In this document: one piece after another, positions 51,615-64,000 of the stretch
How the letters are laid out: each line of letters starts with the position of its first letter
Numbering within the stretch: position 1 is the stretch's first letter
Assembly (NCBI RefSeq): GCF_001613505.1
Contig: NZ_BDCM01000012.1
Location: 1 to 64,000 of the forward strand
Reading direction: 5' to 3'
Length of the DNA: 64,000 bases
Origin: Nocardia mikamii NBRC 108933
GTDB taxonomy: Bacteria; Actinomycetota; Actinomycetes; Mycobacteriales; Mycobacteriaceae
Translations under genes and position numbers: made by a program
The notes under the pieces: model-generated
Database searches by the model: none
What the model was told of the DNA's origin: nothing
What the model saw: only the letters and a program-made list of their open reading frames with translations

Positions 51615-52751
51615 TCAGTCGACCACGGTGAGGTCTTTGGTGGTGTGGGTGAGCAATTCCGGACCCCCCGCGCGAACCACGAGCGTGTCCTCGATGCGAA
51701 CTCCGCCGCGGCCGGGGAAATACACACCTGGCTCGACGGTCACCGCCACGCCATCCAGAAGTGTACCGGTCGCGGTTTTGGCGACCGGAGGCGCTTCGTG
51801 GATCTGCAGTCCGACGCCGTGCCCGAGGCCGTGCACGAACAGGTCGCCGTGCCCGGCCGACTCGATCACCGAGCGAGCCGCGGCATCGACAGCCGCACAC
51901 GACACGCCGGGCTTCAGCGCCTCACGGCCGGCCCGTTGTGCCTCGTGGACGAGCTGATAGATCTCGCGCTGCCAATCGGTCGGCTCGCCGAGGACCAGCG
52001 TGCGGGTCATATCCGAGTGGTAGCCGCCGACCACCGCGCCGAAATCGAGCTTCACGAAATCGCCGGCGGCCAGGATCGCTCCGGTCGGACGATGATGCGG
52101 CACTGCGGAATTGGCGCCGGCGGCCACGATGGTCTCGAAGGCGATCGCGTCGGCGCCGTGCTCGAACATCAGCCATTCCAGCTCGCGGGCGACCTGGCGC
52201 TCGGTGCGGCCCGGGCGCAGCCCTCCTCGCTCGAGGAGGGTGGCCAGCGCGGCGTCGGCGGCCGCGCACGCCGTCCGTAGCTGCTCGACCTCGTAGTCGT
52301 CCTTGACCGTGCGCAGTTGCTCGACCAGACCGGGCGCGGGAACGAATTGGAGCCCGCTGCCCTGCTCGACGAAGCCGCGGTGCTGGTCGACGGTCACGAC
52401 GTGGCTTTCGAAACCGACCCGGCCGATCTGCCATTCCCCGGCCAGTTCGACCAATCGCCGCGCACTGGCGCGAGCGATCTCGGCGCGCACGTCGGGCACC
52501 TGTTCGCCGACCTGGGTGAGGTAGCGGCCGTCGGTGCAGATGACGGTCCGTTCCCCATCCTCGCCCACCTGGCTGCCGTCCCAGGAGTGCACCAGCAGGG
52601 CGGCGTTGGAGCCGGTGAAGCCGGTCAGGTACCGGATATTCACCAGATCGGTCACCAGCAGGGCATCGACCCCGTTCTCCACCAACAGGTCTCGCAACCC
52701 GGCCCGACGCGCAGCGTGGTCGGGACGCCGGGCACCGTCATCAGCAGACAT
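51615..52751 (-). CDS. pepQ: Xaa-Pro aminopeptidase (M24B)
   Basis: A 378-residue M24 peptidase that removes residues linked to proline. The creatinase-like N-terminal domain ends near 140. The metal site is complete: LDFGAVVGGYHSDMTRT with two Asp, GHGVGLQIHE with a His, VEPGVYFPG with a Glu and GGVRIEDT with the last Glu. ATG 52751 is 7 nt after a TAGCGT element, so the mRNA is probably leaderless. It heads the pepQ-efp-nusB group. Confidence 0.9.
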   Translation of the reverse strand: MSADDGARRPDHAARRAGLRDLLVENGVDALLVTDLVNIRYLTGFTGSNAALLVHSWDGSQVGEDGERTVICTDGRYLTQVGEQVPDVRAEIARASARRLVELAGEWQIGRVGFESHVVTVDQHRGFVEQGSGLQFVPAPGLVEQLRTVKDDYEVEQLRTACAAADAALATLLERGGLRPGRTERQVARELEWLMFEHGADAIAFETIVAAGANSAVPHHRPTGAILAAGDFVKLDFGAVVGGYHSDMTRTLVLGEPTDWQREIYQLVHEAQRAGREALKPGVSCAAVDAAARSVIESAGHGDLFVHGLGHGVGLQIHEAPPVAKTATGTLLDGVAVTVEPGVYFPGRGGVRIEDTLVVRAGGPELLTHTTKDLTVVD

Positions 52752-52758
52752 GGCTGCC

Positions 52759-52764
52759 ACGCTA
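52759..52764 (-). promoter_or_regulatory. -10 element for leaderless pepQ mRNA
   Basis: Minus-strand TAGCGT ends 7 nt before the ATG at 52751; no ribosome-binding site precedes the ATG. Confidence 0.4.
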
Positions 52765-52926
52765 CCGCTGCCGTGTTGCGAGGCCGTCACGCCGTCTCCC
52801 GCGCCCCACGGCCGCGACCGGCGGCGAGCGGGTGTTACCCATCGTGTGTTCACAACTGTTGCGGTTGTCCACATTTCAGGTTCGCGGGCAGGGGTGGCCG
52901 CTCGCCGGCGAGAGACGATGGCTGCC

Positions 52927-53490
52927 ATGACCACCGCCGCCTACCTCGCCCTGATCGTCTGGTGTGTTGCGCTCAGCGTGATCGATATCCGGACCGGGCG
53001 CCTGCCCGACGTGCTCACCCTGCCGGGTGCGGCGGTCGTGCCGGTGCTCGCGGCCTCGACCGGGCGTGCCACCGCCGCGATCGCCGGCGCGCTGCTGCTC
53101 GCCGTGCCGTATCTGCTGACGCATCTGATCGATCCGGCGGCGTGCGGAGCCGGAGATGTGAAATTGGCACTCGGCACCGGTGCGGCCGCGGCGTGCGGCG
53201 GGCCGTCCTGCTGGGTGTGGGCCGCGATCGGAGCGCCGCTGCTGACCGCCTCGGCCGGGGTCGGCGCGCTGATCGCGGCAGGTGTGGCCGCTCGCGCCGC
53301 CGGTGCCGGCGGCGGGCTGTTCACGCTCGGCCGGGACGGCACCGCGATCGGGCCCGCGCCTCCCGGCGACCGCCCCGCTGAGGCCGGAGATCCGGACGGT
53401 CGTCGCGGTGTGTTGGGCGCCTCGATCACCGTGCCACACGGGCCCGCGATGTGCCTGGCTACCGTTGCGGCACTGTGGCCCACGGTGTAG
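52927..53490 (+). CDS. A24 family prepilin peptidase-like protein
   Basis: A 187-residue membrane protein of the type IV prepilin peptidase family. The aspartyl protease motifs are SVIDIRTGRLPD (first Asp) and GAGDVKLALG (second, GxGD). About four helices are visible, with a hydrophilic C-terminal part. The N-terminal methylase domain of large PilD is absent, as in actinobacterial TadV-like versions. No pilin genes are nearby. ATG 52918 is an in-frame alternative three codons upstream. It is transcribed toward aroC, 53 bp apart. Confidence 0.85.
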   Translation: MTTAAYLALIVWCVALSVIDIRTGRLPDVLTLPGAAVVPVLAASTGRATAAIAGALLLAVPYLLTHLIDPAACGAGDVKLALGTGAAAACGGPSCWVWAAIGAPLLTASAGVGALIAAGVAARAAGAGGGLFTLGRDGTAIGPAPPGDRPAEAGDPDGRRGVLGASITVPHGPAMCLATVAALWPTV

Positions 53491-53543
53491 CCGCGCGGAC
53501 ACCGATGTCCGGGGAACCGTTGTGACGTGGAAAGATGGAGGTC

Positions 53544-54755
53544 GTGTTGCGCTGGATTACTGCTGGTGAGTCTCATGGTCCCGCTCTTGTCGCCATCGTC
53601 GAGGGGATGGTGGCCGGTGTCGAGGTGACCTCGGCCGATATCGCCGCGCAACTGGCGCGGCGGCGACTGGGCTACGGGCGCGGCGCGCGGATGAAGTTCG
53701 AGGCCGACAAGGTCACCGTGATCGGCGGTATCCGCCACGGCCGCACCATGGGCGGCCCGGTCGCGATCGAGATCGCCAATTCCGAATGGCCCAAATGGAC
53801 CGAGGTCATGGCCGCCGACCCCGTCGACGAGGCCGAACTGGCCGAACTGGCCCGCAACGCTCCGCTGACGCGCCCCCGCCCCGGCCACGCCGACTACTCG
53901 GGGATGCTCAAGTACGGCTTCGACGACGCCCGCAACGTGCTCGAACGCGCCAGCGCCCGCGAAACGGCCGCCCGGGTCGCCGCCGGCACAGTGGCCCGGC
54001 AGTTCCTGCGCCAGGCCCTCGGTGTCGACGTCGTCTCCCATGTGGTCTCGATCGGCACCGCGGCGGCGCGCCCGGGTTTCGTGCCCACCGCCGCCGACCT
54101 CGAGGCCGTGGACGCCAGCCCGGTCCGCGCATTCGATCCCGAGGCCGAAACCGCGATGATCGCCGAGATCGAGGCCGCCAAGAAGGACGGTGACACCCTC
54201 GGCGGCGTCGTCGAGGTCGTGGTCACCGGACTGCCGGTCGGGTTGGGGTCGTTCGTCAGCGGCGAACAGCGCTTGGATTCGCGGCTGGCCGCGGCCCTGA
54301 TGGGCATTCAGGCCATCAAGGGAGTCGAGGTCGGCGACGGATTCGAGACCGCACGTCGCCGCGGCAGCGCCGCCCACGACGAAATGCGTCCCGGCCCCGA
54401 CGGGGTGCTGCGCTCCACCAACCGCGCCGGTGGCCTCGAGGGCGGTATGACCAACGGCGAAGCCCTGCGCGTGCGCGCGGCGATGAAGCCCATCTCCACC
54501 GTTCCCCGCGCGCTGTCCACCGTGGACATGGCCACCGGCGACGAGGCCGTGGCCATCCATCAGCGCTCCGACGTCTGTGCCGTGCCCGCCGCCGGTGTCG
54601 TCGCCGAGGCGATGGTCGCGCTCGTGGTCGCGCAGGCCGTCCTGGAGAAGTTCGGCGGCGATTCCCTCGCCGAGACCGTCGACAACCTCACGACGTACCA
54701 GAAGCGTGTCCAGACCCGCCCGCACATCCCGGGCGTCGTGGCGTCGGAGGCATGA
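53544..54755 (+). CDS. aroC: Chorismate synthase
   Basis: A 403-residue FMN-dependent enzyme making chorismate from EPSP, the last step of the shikimate pathway. The start [20 protein letters not shown] and [13 protein letters not shown] are typical; [10 protein letters not shown] and [11 protein letters not shown] are also present. GTG 53544 gives the [12 protein letters not shown] start of mycobacterial AroF; ATG 53535 would add three residues. GGAGG is just upstream. aroK follows after 53 bp. Confidence 0.95.
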   Translation: MLRWITAGESHGPALVAIVEGMVAGVEVTSADIAAQLARRRLGYGRGARMKFEADKVTVIGGIRHGRTMGGPVAIEIANSEWPKWTEVMAADPVDEAELAELARNAPLTRPRPGHADYSGMLKYGFDDARNVLERASARETAARVAAGTVARQFLRQALGVDVVSHVVSIGTAAARPGFVPTAADLEAVDASPVRAFDPEAETAMIAEIEAAKKDGDTLGGVVEVVVTGLPVGLGSFVSGEQRLDSRLAAALMGIQAIKGVEVGDGFETARRRGSAAHDEMRPGPDGVLRSTNRAGGLEGGMTNGEALRVRAAMKPISTVPRALSTVDMATGDEAVAIHQRSDVCAVPAAGVVAEAMVALVVAQAVLEKFGGDSLAETVDNLTTYQKRVQTRPHIPGVVASEA

Positions 54756-54808
54756 ATGGCTGATCCCGCGCGCGGCACCGCCCGGGTCCGGCGCCCGGGA
54801 CAGCCGTC

Positions 54809-57120
<2,312 letters not shown>

Positions 57121-57129
57121 GACACGAAA

Positions 57130-57163
57130 ATCCGGGCCGCGGAGACGATCCCGCGGCCCGGAT
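57130..57163. terminator. Terminator hairpin after aroB
   Basis: Perfect 13-bp arms (57130-57142 and 57151-57163) with an 8-nt loop begin 9 nt after the aroB stop. It lies between convergent genes and can serve both. Confidence 0.7.
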
Positions 57164-57181
57164 GAGCCGATCAGCCGGCGA

Positions 57182-57655
57182 TCAGGCCGGGGAGGCCGCC
57201 GCCGGAGGCACCGAGGATTCGCTCTTGCGCCGATCCCGGCCCACCAGGAAGCGGCCGATCGCCACGCCGACCATCGCCGGAATGAAGATCATCAGCACGA
57301 TGAACGAGGCACCGGCGGTCAGCTCGAACAGCAGACCGTTGTCGCCGAGATCGAACTTCGGCACGAAATCCAGCAGCCACGCCACCAGCCCGCTGCCCAC
57401 ACCACCGACCACACCGGCCTTCAGCCAGCGCATGGTGAGGTCGGCGCCGCCGCGCTCCGGATCGGGATTGGCCCGCCGATCACTGCGACCGTCGATCAGT
57501 CCCCAGGCCACGCCCGCGACGACCAGCACGATCAAGCACAGGATGCGCATCCACGAGCCGTTGGTCGGCGAGTAGATCATGCCGAAACCCAGCAGGGTTC
57601 GCAGTACGACGGTCAGCGCACCGAGGACTATGGCGCGCAACACCCACGAATTCAT
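57182..57655 (-). CDS. B-4DMT family transporter-like membrane protein
   Basis: A 157-residue protein with four hydrophobic segments (VLRAIVLGALTVVL, ILCLIVLVVAGVAWGL, AGVVGGVGSGLVAWLL, FIVLMIFIPAMVGVAIG). It fits the actinobacterial B-4DMT family of four-helix transporter-like proteins, whose substrate is unknown. ATG 57655 has AAGGTGAT 4-5 nt upstream. It follows aroE on the same strand by 48 bp. Confidence 0.8.
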   Translation of the reverse strand: MNSWVLRAIVLGALTVVLRTLLGFGMIYSPTNGSWMRILCLIVLVVAGVAWGLIDGRSDRRANPDPERGGADLTMRWLKAGVVGGVGSGLVAWLLDFVPKFDLGDNGLLFELTAGASFIVLMIFIPAMVGVAIGRFLVGRDRRKSESSVPPAAASPA

Positions 57656-57703
57656 GTCGATCACCTTAGCCTGTGTTGTGACGTCATCGAATTGGAACCC
57701 GTT

Positions 57704-58546
57704 CTAGAAGTCACGAAGATCCAGAGCCGCTGCCATCGCCGCCCGCGGCGCGGGCCGGCCGGTGAACTGTTCGACCTGGCCGTAGGCCTGATTCAGCAGC
57801 ATCTGCAGCCCGCTGACGACGGTATGCCCCGCACGCCGCACGGCGGACGCGAGCGGGGTCGGCCACGGATCGTAGATCGCGTCCAGCACCACCGGCGCCG
57901 CCGCGACCGCGTCGGCCACCACCGCCGCACCGGCGGCCGGCACCGTGCTGACCACCGCGTCGGCACGCGCACATGCCGCGCGCACCCGATCGGCGTCGAA
58001 GTCGGCGAACTCGGTCGCCATTCCCAGCCGGCGAGCCAGGGCGAGGGTCGGCTCGGCCCGCTCGGCGTCGCGGGCGACCACGGTGACCGTCTCGGCGCCG
58101 AGTTCGGACAGCGCCAGCAGTGCCGGTCGCGCGGTACCGCCCGCACCGAGCACGACCGAGCGGCGCACCGATTCCACGCCGCCGCCCTGCAACGCACCGC
58201 GTACGCCGTCCACATCAGTGCAATCGGCTCGCCACCCGTTCGAGGTGCGCACCAAGGTGTTGGCGGAACCGACCAGAACGGCGCGCTCGGTCCGCTCGCC
58301 GGCGTAGTTCAGGGCCGCGACCTTGCCGGGCATCGTCACCGACAGCCCCACCCAGGACGAATCCAAGCCGTCGACGAGGGCGGGCAGTTGCTCGCCGGTG
58401 CATTCGATGCGCTCGTAGGTCCAGTCCAGCCCCAGCGCCCGATAGGCGGCCAGATGCAGTTGCGGTGACCGCGAATGCGCGATCGGGCTGCCCAGCACCG
58501 CGGCCTTGCGTCCCGATGCCTGTGACCCCGTCCCGTTATCGGCCAC
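57704..58546 (-). CDS. aroE: Shikimate dehydrogenase
   Basis: A 280-residue NADP-dependent reductase of 3-dehydroshikimate. SPIAHSRSPQLH binds shikimate, GLSVTMPGK has the catalytic Lys, ANTLVR and TDVDGVRGAL follow, and LGAGGTARPALLAL is the nucleotide-binding motif. GTG 58546 starts 11 bases inside the end of mltG, which suggests translational coupling. It is convergent with aroB after the small B-4DMT gene. Confidence 0.94.
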   Translation of the reverse strand: MADNGTGSQASGRKAAVLGSPIAHSRSPQLHLAAYRALGLDWTYERIECTGEQLPALVDGLDSSWVGLSVTMPGKVAALNYAGERTERAVLVGSANTLVRTSNGWRADCTDVDGVRGALQGGGVESVRRSVVLGAGGTARPALLALSELGAETVTVVARDAERAEPTLALARRLGMATEFADFDADRVRAACARADAVVSTVPAAGAAVVADAVAAAPVVLDAIYDPWPTPLASAVRRAGHTVVSGLQMLLNQAYGQVEQFTGRPAPRAAMAAALDLRDF

Positions 58547-60263
58547 TGTCGAGAATTCCGCTCTGCTGGGCGCGCTGGATGTTGCGCAGATGTTCGCTGT
58601 AGCTTTCGGCGAACATGGTGGTGCCCTGCTTGTCGACGGTGACGAAGTACAGCCACGGTCCCGGCGCCGGATTCTCCACCGCGCGCATGGCATCCAGCGA
58701 CGGTGAGGAGATCGGCGTCGCCGGCAGCCCCGGCATGGCGTAGGTGTTCCACGGAGTCTTGCGGGCTCGGTCGGCGTCCGTGGTGGCGACCTCGGTGCGG
58801 TCGAGGGTGTAGTTGACCGTGGAATCGAGCTGCAGCGGCTGATCGACCGCGAGCCGGTTCACGATCACCCGGGCCACCTTCGACATGTCCTGCGGCAACG
58901 CCTCCCGCTCGACCAGCGAAGCCGCGATCAGCGTCTGGTACGGGTTCAGTTTGTTCGTCGCCCCCGACTGCAACACTCCGGTCGTCTCGTATCCGGCGGC
59001 GCTCTCGCTCACCAGCTGCGCCAGAATCTGCTCGGGCGTGCCGGACGGATCGAAATCCCAGGTGCCCGCGGCGATCATCCCCTCGAGCTGGCGGGTGCGA
59101 TCGGGAACCTTGCGCACGGCGTCGACGGCCCACGCCGGAACGCCCAGGGCGGTCGCGTCGGCGGTCGCCCCGGCGGCATCGAGTTGTTCGTAGGTGACGC
59201 ATTTCTTGTCCGCACCGGTCCCGACACAACTCGCGTCGGCGATCTTGCGGTAGATGCCCTCGTTGCGGGCGCCGGTGTTCACGTCGGTGGAGTCGTGCAG
59301 CCGCCGGCCTTCGGAGACCACCACATTGCCCACCCGGGAGGTCTTCTTCAGCAGGGCCGCGACCGCGTCGGTGCCCTTGCTGTGTGTCGGCACCGCGTAA
59401 TAGCCCGGCTGCACCGACGTGATGCCCGAATTGCGCACGGCCGCTTGATAGAAGGCCCCGCTGCTGCGCACGATCCCCTTCTCGACCATGGTCTGCGCGA
59501 TCTGTTCGGCGGTGTCACCGGTGTGCACCTGGACCACGGCCAGCGGGCCGGGCGATCCGTCGAAATCCTCGGGTCCGCCCATGGAACGGATGAACTTGTA
59601 TCCGGCGTAGCCGCCGGCCACCACGAACAGGACGACGAACACGCAGCCCAGAACGACCAGATTCCGGCGCCGGCGCTGCCGCTCGGCCGCCTTACGGGAG
59701 GCCACGCGGGTGCGGCGACCGCGCCCGCCGGACGAGCCCGACCGCGCCGGCCGGACCGTGCCGCGCGCCTTCTGTTCCCCCGCGGACTTACCGGCGGCAC
59801 CGCGCCGGCTCCCCCGCTGCGCCTCCCGCAGCGAGGCCGCGCCCGCCCGGGTGCCGCGCCTGGCGGCGGGCGCCGGTTCCGGTTCCACGTCGGCGATCGG
59901 TTCGATATCGGTCTCGGAGTCGTACTCGTCGCGGCGATACCGATGGCCGCTGCGGCCGGTCCGCTCGTACTCCGGTTCGGCGTAGTCGTCGGCGTAGTCC
60001 GGGTCGGCGTAATCGGGATCCGGGTATCCGGCGTCGGCGAGCTCGTGGTCGTAACGAGCGTCGTATCCGGCGGCGGGCTCGGCGTAGTGGGCGGCCGCTT
60101 CGTCCTCGTCGACGTAGCGCGGAATGACGGCGGTGTCGTCGTCCTCGTAGTCGTCCCACTCGTCGGTGGTGCTACGGTGCGCACCGCCGCGCCGGTAGCG
60201 CCGCTGCTGCTCGTCGGCGCGCCGGCGCGAGCGTTCTCCGGCCCGGGACCAGCGGTCACTCAT
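58536..60263 (-). CDS. mltG: Endolytic murein transglycosylase MltG
   Basis: A 575-residue peptidoglycan-cutting enzyme. Residues 1-200 are a cytoplasmic, low-complexity segment, first Asp/Tyr/Glu-rich and then Arg-rich. One membrane helix (201-225) follows, then a LysM-like and YceG domain outside the membrane. The catalytic Glu is in [13 protein letters not shown], with [17 protein letters not shown] following, as in MltG. ATG 60263 overlaps the ruvX end by 8 bases. It sits in the alaS-ruvX-mltG-aroE unit. Confidence 0.92.
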   Translation of the reverse strand: MSDRWSRAGERSRRRADEQQRRYRRGGAHRSTTDEWDDYEDDDTAVIPRYVDEDEAAAHYAEPAAGYDARYDHELADAGYPDPDYADPDYADDYAEPEYERTGRSGHRYRRDEYDSETDIEPIADVEPEPAPAARRGTRAGAASLREAQRGSRRGAAGKSAGEQKARGTVRPARSGSSGGRGRRTRVASRKAAERQRRRRNLVVLGCVFVVLFVVAGGYAGYKFIRSMGGPEDFDGSPGPLAVVQVHTGDTAEQIAQTMVEKGIVRSSGAFYQAAVRNSGITSVQPGYYAVPTHSKGTDAVAALLKKTSRVGNVVVSEGRRLHDSTDVNTGARNEGIYRKIADASCVGTGADKKCVTYEQLDAAGATADATALGVPAWAVDAVRKVPDRTRQLEGMIAAGTWDFDPSGTPEQILAQLVSESAAGYETTGVLQSGATNKLNPYQTLIAASLVEREALPQDMSKVARVIVNRLAVDQPLQLDSTVNYTLDRTEVATTDADRARKTPWNTYAMPGLPATPISSPSLDAMRAVENPAPGPWLYFVTVDKQGTTMFAESYSEHLRNIQRAQQSGILDSGR

Positions 60264-60864
60264 CCGACCACCTGGCCTCGTCTGCACCGGCCGAGTTCAA
60301 CACCGCACTCCGTTCGTCCAACCACCCTTGCAGGATCGACACGGCGGCCGCCTGGTCGATCACCTGCCGCCGGCCGCGCGCGCGAACTCCACTGTCCCGC
60401 AATGCACGTGCAGCTGACACCGTAGTCAAACGTTCGTCGGAAAGTCGTATCGGCACACCAGGAATCATGTCCCGCAAACGCCGCGCGAACCGAGCGGCCA
60501 ACTGGGCGGACGAGCCACTGGCCCCACGTAATGTGCGTGGCAGACCGACGATTACCTCGACCGCCTCGTATTCCCGCACAATCTCGGCTACCCGGATCAG
60601 ATCGGTTGCCGGACCTCGTTTTCCACCCTTGACGGTCGGAACCGTCTCCACCGGCGTCGCCAGGATCCCGTCCGGGTCACTGGCGGCCACTCCGATGCGC
60701 ACGGTTCCCACGTCGATGCCGATCCGCCGGCCGCGACCGGGATCGGTCCGCGCGCTGGGGCGTTCGGCCGGGATGTCGTCCGGCCGGGCGCCCCCGGCTT
60801 CCGGAGCCGCCCCCGATCGGGACGGCTCCGGTTCCGAGGGCTCCGAATTCTCGGAATTGTCCAT
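60256..60864 (-). CDS. ruvX: Holliday junction resolvase-like protein RuvX/YqgF
   Basis: A 202-residue YqgF-type RNase H-fold nuclease, thought to process pre-16S rRNA or Holliday junctions. About 45 acidic, Pro/Ser-rich residues precede the fold; [19 protein letters not shown] has the first Asp, [11 protein letters not shown] the middle motif, and [10 protein letters not shown] and [10 protein letters not shown] supply further acidic residues. ATG 60864 overlaps the alaS stop (ATGA). Confidence 0.92.
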   Translation of the reverse strand: MDNSENSEPSEPEPSRSGAAPEAGGARPDDIPAERPSARTDPGRGRRIGIDVGTVRIGVAASDPDGILATPVETVPTVKGGKRGPATDLIRVAEIVREYEAVEVIVGLPRTLRGASGSSAQLAARFARRLRDMIPGVPIRLSDERLTTVSAARALRDSGVRARGRRQVIDQAAAVSILQGWLDERSAVLNSAGADEARWSDE

Positions 60865-63530
60865 CAGGCAGCGATCTCGGCCACCCGCGCGCGCACGCCG
60901 GCCAGGCCGGCCTCGATACCGGACGGATCCGAGCCGGCGCCCTGCGCCATCTCGGGCTTACCGCCGCCGCGGCCGGCGATACTCGGACCGAAGCTGCCGA
61001 CCAGTTCACCGGCCTTCACACCGAGTTCCTGGGCGGGCTTGTTCACCGCGACCACGAACGGCACCTTGCCGTCGGCGTTGCCGAGCAGCACGACCACCGC
61101 CGGTTCACTGCCGAATCGGCCGCGGATATCGGTGGCGAGGGTCCGCAGATCGCCCGCGCCGACACCCTTCGGCGCCGCGGCCGCGACCAGCAGCACCTTG
61201 CCGACCCGTTGCGCCTGCTCGACGTAGGTACCGGCCTGCGACAGCACGGCCGCGGCCTTGGTGCGCTCGAGTTCCTTCTCGGCGACCTTCAGCCGTTCCA
61301 CCAGTTGCTCGACCCGGGCCGGCACATCTTCCGAAGGCACCTTCAGCGAGGCGGCCACACCGGCCAGCAGGGCCCGCTCCTTGGCCAGATACTTGTAGGA
61401 ATCCAGCCCGACGAAGGCCTCCACGCGGCGCACGCCGGAACCCACCGACGATTCACCGAGCAGTGTGATCGGCCCGATCTGCGACGAATGCTCGACGTGG
61501 GTACCGCCGCACAATTCCATCGAGAACGGCCCGCCGATCTCGACGACCCGCACCTCGGACCCGTAGTTCTCGCCGAACAACGCCAGCGCGCCCATCGCCT
61601 TGGCCTTGGGCAGATCGGTGACGAAGGTGTTCACCGGGAAGTCCGAGCCCACCGCATCGTTGGACACGGCCTCGATATCGGCCTTCTGCGACTCCGAGAG
61701 CTGGCCCTGCCAGTTGAAGTCGAACCGCAGATATCCGGGCTTGTTCAGCGAACCGGCCTGAACCGCGTTGGGGCCCAGCACCTGCCGCAACGCGGCATGC
61801 ACCATGTGCGTGCCGGAGTGGCCCTGGGTGGCGCCGCGCCGCCACGCCGGGTCGACCTGGGCGAGTACGGCATCGCCCTCGGTGATCTGCCCGCGCTCGA
61901 CGGTGGTCTTGTGCACCCACAGCTTCTTGGCGATCTTCTGCACGTCGTTGACGCGCAGTTCCGTGCCCGAAGCGGTGAGGCTGCCACGGTCGGCGATCTG
62001 ACCACCGGATTCGGCATAGAGCGGACTGCGATCGAGGATGACCTCGACATCCTGCCCCGCGGTCGCGGTGGGGACCCGCACACCGTCGGCGATGAGGGCG
62101 AGAACCCGTGCCTCGGTAGCCAGTTCGTCGAAGCCGGTGAATTCGGTGGCGCCCCGGTCGACCAACTCCTTGTAGATCGACAGGTCGGCGTGGGCGTGTT
62201 TGCGCGCCTGCGCATCGTCCTTGGCTCGCTGCCGCTGCTCGGCCATCAGCGTGCGGAAGCCCGACTCGTCGACCTCGAGCCCGGCCTCGGCGGCCATCTC
62301 CAGGGTCAGATCGATCGGGAAACCGTAGGTGTCGTGCAGGGTGAACGCCTCACTGCCCGCGATCGTGCGCCCACCGGTGGCCTTCACCTCGGCGACCGCG
62401 TCGTCGAACAGTTTCGAGCCGGTGCTCAGCGTCTTGAGGAAGGCGGTCTCCTCACCGACGGCGACGGTCTCGATGCGGGTGAAATCCGTGGCCAGTTCCG
62501 GGTACGAGGGCGACATCAGCTCGCTGACGACCTTCATGAATTCGCCGATCACCGGCTTCTCGGCGCCCAGCAGCCGGGCCGAGCGCACGATCCGGCGCAG
62601 CAACCGGCGCAGCACGTAGCCGCGGCCGTCGTTGCCGGGATTGACGCCGTCGGCGATCAGCATCGCCGAGGTGCGGGCGTGGTCGGCGATGACCCGGAAG
62701 CGCACGTCGTCGGCGTGTTCGACACCGTAGCTCTTACCGGTCAGCTCCTCGGCCTTGGAGATGATCGGGCGCAGCAGATCGGTTTCGTAGACGTTGTCCA
62801 CGCCCTGCAGCAGCATCGCGACGCGTTCGATGCCCATGCCGGTATCGATGTTCTTCTTCGGCAGCGATCCGACCGGCGGATAGCCCAGCTTGGGGCTCTG
62901 CTCACCGCGGATGTCCTGCATGAACACGAGATTCCAGATCTCGAGGTAGCGATCCTCGTCGGCGACCGGGCCGCCCTCGGCGCCGTATTCGGGTCCGCGG
63001 TCGTAGTAGATCTCCGAGCACGGGCCGCCGGGACCGGGCACGCCCATATCCCAGTAGTTGTCCTTGCCGTCGCGGAACTGGATGCGCTCGGTCGGAATTC
63101 CGGCGACGCGATGCCAGATCTCGGCGGCCTCGGGGTCGCTCTCGTAGGCGGTGACCCAGATCCGCTCCGGATCGAAGCCGAATCCGCCCTCCTCCTGAGA
63201 CTTGCTGATCAGCTCCCAGGCGAAGGTGATGGCACCTTCCTTGAAGTAGTCACCGAAGGAGAAGTTGCCCGCCATCTGGAAGAAGGTGTTGTGACGCGTG
63301 GTGACGCCGACCTCTTCGATATCGCCGGTGCGCACGCACTTCTGCACGCTGGTCGCGCGCGCGAACGGCGGCGCCTCCTGGCCCAGGAAATACGGCTTGA
63401 ACTGGACCATGCCCGCATTGACGAACAGCAGGTTCGGGTCCGGCAGGATCAACGAGGCACTGGGTACCTCGGTGTGGCCGGCACGGACGAAGTGGTCCAG
63501 GAAACGCCGTCGGATCTCGTGGGTCTGCAC
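60864..63530 (-). CDS. alaS: Alanyl-tRNA synthetase
   Basis: An 888-residue class II synthetase. The catalytic core has [15 protein letters not shown] and the motif 2 [16 protein letters not shown]; the editing domain has [17 protein letters not shown] and [13 protein letters not shown] with the zinc His/Cys set. A C-Ala domain ends the protein. GTG 63530 lies 8 nt after a TAGGCT element. It heads alaS-ruvX-mltG-aroE. Confidence 0.97.
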   Translation of the reverse strand: MQTHEIRRRFLDHFVRAGHTEVPSASLILPDPNLLFVNAGMVQFKPYFLGQEAPPFARATSVQKCVRTGDIEEVGVTTRHNTFFQMAGNFSFGDYFKEGAITFAWELISKSQEEGGFGFDPERIWVTAYESDPEAAEIWHRVAGIPTERIQFRDGKDNYWDMGVPGPGGPCSEIYYDRGPEYGAEGGPVADEDRYLEIWNLVFMQDIRGEQSPKLGYPPVGSLPKKNIDTGMGIERVAMLLQGVDNVYETDLLRPIISKAEELTGKSYGVEHADDVRFRVIADHARTSAMLIADGVNPGNDGRGYVLRRLLRRIVRSARLLGAEKPVIGEFMKVVSELMSPSYPELATDFTRIETVAVGEETAFLKTLSTGSKLFDDAVAEVKATGGRTIAGSEAFTLHDTYGFPIDLTLEMAAEAGLEVDESGFRTLMAEQRQRAKDDAQARKHAHADLSIYKELVDRGATEFTGFDELATEARVLALIADGVRVPTATAGQDVEVILDRSPLYAESGGQIADRGSLTASGTELRVNDVQKIAKKLWVHKTTVERGQITEGDAVLAQVDPAWRRGATQGHSGTHMVHAALRQVLGPNAVQAGSLNKPGYLRFDFNWQGQLSESQKADIEAVSNDAVGSDFPVNTFVTDLPKAKAMGALALFGENYGSEVRVVEIGGPFSMELCGGTHVEHSSQIGPITLLGESSVGSGVRRVEAFVGLDSYKYLAKERALLAGVAASLKVPSEDVPARVEQLVERLKVAEKELERTKAAAVLSQAGTYVEQAQRVGKVLLVAAAAPKGVGAGDLRTLATDIRGRFGSEPAVVVLLGNADGKVPFVVAVNKPAQELGVKAGELVGSFGPSIAGRGGGKPEMAQGAGSDPSGIEAGLAGVRARVAEIAA

Positions 63531-63538
63531 GAATATCC

Positions 63539-63544
63539 AGCCTA
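63539..63544 (-). promoter_or_regulatory. -10 element for leaderless alaS mRNA
   Basis: Minus-strand TAGGCT ends 8 nt before the GTG at 63530; no ribosome-binding site lies between. Confidence 0.45.
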
Positions 63545-63593
63545 CCGGGCGCGGTCCAGCCGGTTTTCAGCGGTCGTGCGGCACGCCCACGGC

Positions 63594-64000
63594 TCAGCGA
63601 CCTCGGACGATGCGGCGCAACTTGGTGACCCGCGGCCCGATCTCACGCTCATAGCCGTGGTCGGTCGCGGTGTAGTAGTCGGCGCCGACCAGTTCGTCGG
63701 GCGGATACTGCTGGGCGAGGATCCCGTCCGGGTGATCGTGCGGGTATTTGTAGCCCTGCGCGTTGCCGAGTTTCGCCGCGCCCGCGTAATGCCCGTCGCG
63801 CAGGTGGGGCGGCACCGCACCGGCCTTCCCGGCCGCGATATCGGACATGGCCGCGCCGATGGCCGCCGCGACGGCACCCGATTTGGGCGCGGTGGCGACG
63901 TGGATGGTCGCATGCGCGAGCGCCAACTGCGCCTCCGGCATCCCGACCAGCTGGACCACCTGCGCGGCGGCGACCGCGGTCTGCAGGGCGGTGGGATCGG
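63594..64000 (-). CDS. rarA: Replication-associated recombination protein A (3' part; runs off the window)
   Basis: Only the last 135 codons are in the window. They match the C-terminal tetramerisation domain of the MgsA/RarA AAA+ ATPase, with [20 protein letters not shown], then [20 protein letters not shown] and YPPDEL. RarA acts at stalled replication forks. The ATPase part would lie beyond base 64000. It precedes alaS on the same strand with a 63-bp gap, as in mycobacteria. Confidence 0.9.
   Translation of the reverse strand, partial: DPTALQTAVAAAQVVQLVGMPEAQLALAHATIHVATAPKSGAVAAAIGAAMSDIAAGKAGAVPPHLRDGHYAGAAKLGNAQGYKYPHDHPDGILAQQYPPDELVGADYYTATDHGYEREIGPRVTKLRRIVRGR

Noticed and set aside
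57693..57706. Second KstR-consensus match
   Set aside because: It lies over the aroE stop codon with no promoter nearby; recorded as a chance match that tempers the site at 1010.

Overview
This window looks like chromosome from a mycolic-acid actinomycete, most likely Nocardia or a close relative. The reasons are very high GC with strong GC3 bias, frequent GTG starts, mihF, an LppU-type lipoprotein, a helicase-dead PriA, usfX-sigF, and gene orders that match my recollection of Mycobacterium tuberculosis: pyrR-pyrB-pyrC-(membrane protein)-carA-carB-pyrF, mihF-gmk-rpoZ-coaBC-metK, def-fmt-rsmB, ribE/ribBA/ribH/PH protein, and aroC-aroK-aroB next to aroE-mltG-ruvX-alaS-rarA. I see no tRNA, rRNA, IS element, prophage or CRISPR array.

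Layout. 1-11.6 kb is accessory-like: a truncated winged-helix gene, an FAD dehydrogenase with a KstR-like site, a membrane protein, a metallo-beta-lactamase-fold protein, a dehalogenase remnant, an unusual MFS transporter, an ABC ATPase, a monooxygenase-fold protein, an AnsP-type permease and a lipoprotein gamma-glutamyltransferase. 11.6-16.3 kb holds riboflavin genes (ribE, ribBA, ribH), a small unknown protein and rpe. 16.3-19.9 kb carries usfX-sigF and a divergent LysR/YeiH pair. 19.9-25.8 kb has rsmB-fmt-def, a PadR regulator, and a divergent TetR/NAD(P)-binding oxidoreductase pair with two operator copies. 25.8-32.0 kb is priA, metK, coaBC, rpoZ, gmk and mihF. 32.6-41.9 kb is the pyrimidine operon, all on the minus strand, with tightly overlapping stops and starts and probably controlled by PyrR at the RNA level. 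42-50 kb is mixed: hydrolase, AlkB-like dioxygenase with a LexA-type box, HD protein, GXWXG/DUF4334 protein, serpin, SLC13-like permease, TetR with a quinone-oxidoreductase-like partner, and an LppU lipoprotein. 50-64 kb is nusB/efp/pepQ, the prepilin peptidase, the aro genes, and the alaS-ruvX-mltG-aroE operon, ending inside rarA.

How the genes work together. The pyr operon covers UMP synthesis except dihydroorotate dehydrogenase and orotate phosphoribosyltransferase. The aro genes supply four shikimate steps (synthase, kinase, dehydrogenase and chorismate synthase); the dehydratase is not here. def and fmt handle N-formylation and deformylation at translation initiation. The three local regulator systems (LysR-YeiH, TetR-NmrA-like, TetR-MDR) each sit divergently from one target gene with a palindromic site between them. 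Several genes have a TAnnnT element 6-8 nt before the start codon, suggesting leaderless mRNAs.

The most interesting observations are a 38-codon frame translationally coupled between pyrB and pyrC; a SOS-like box covering the -35 of a leaderless AlkB gene; a 217-residue Arg/Pro-rich tail on shikimate kinase; a repeat-containing extracytoplasmic loop in the MFS transporter; and a hairpin at the metK-priA junction that holds the priA ribosome-binding site.
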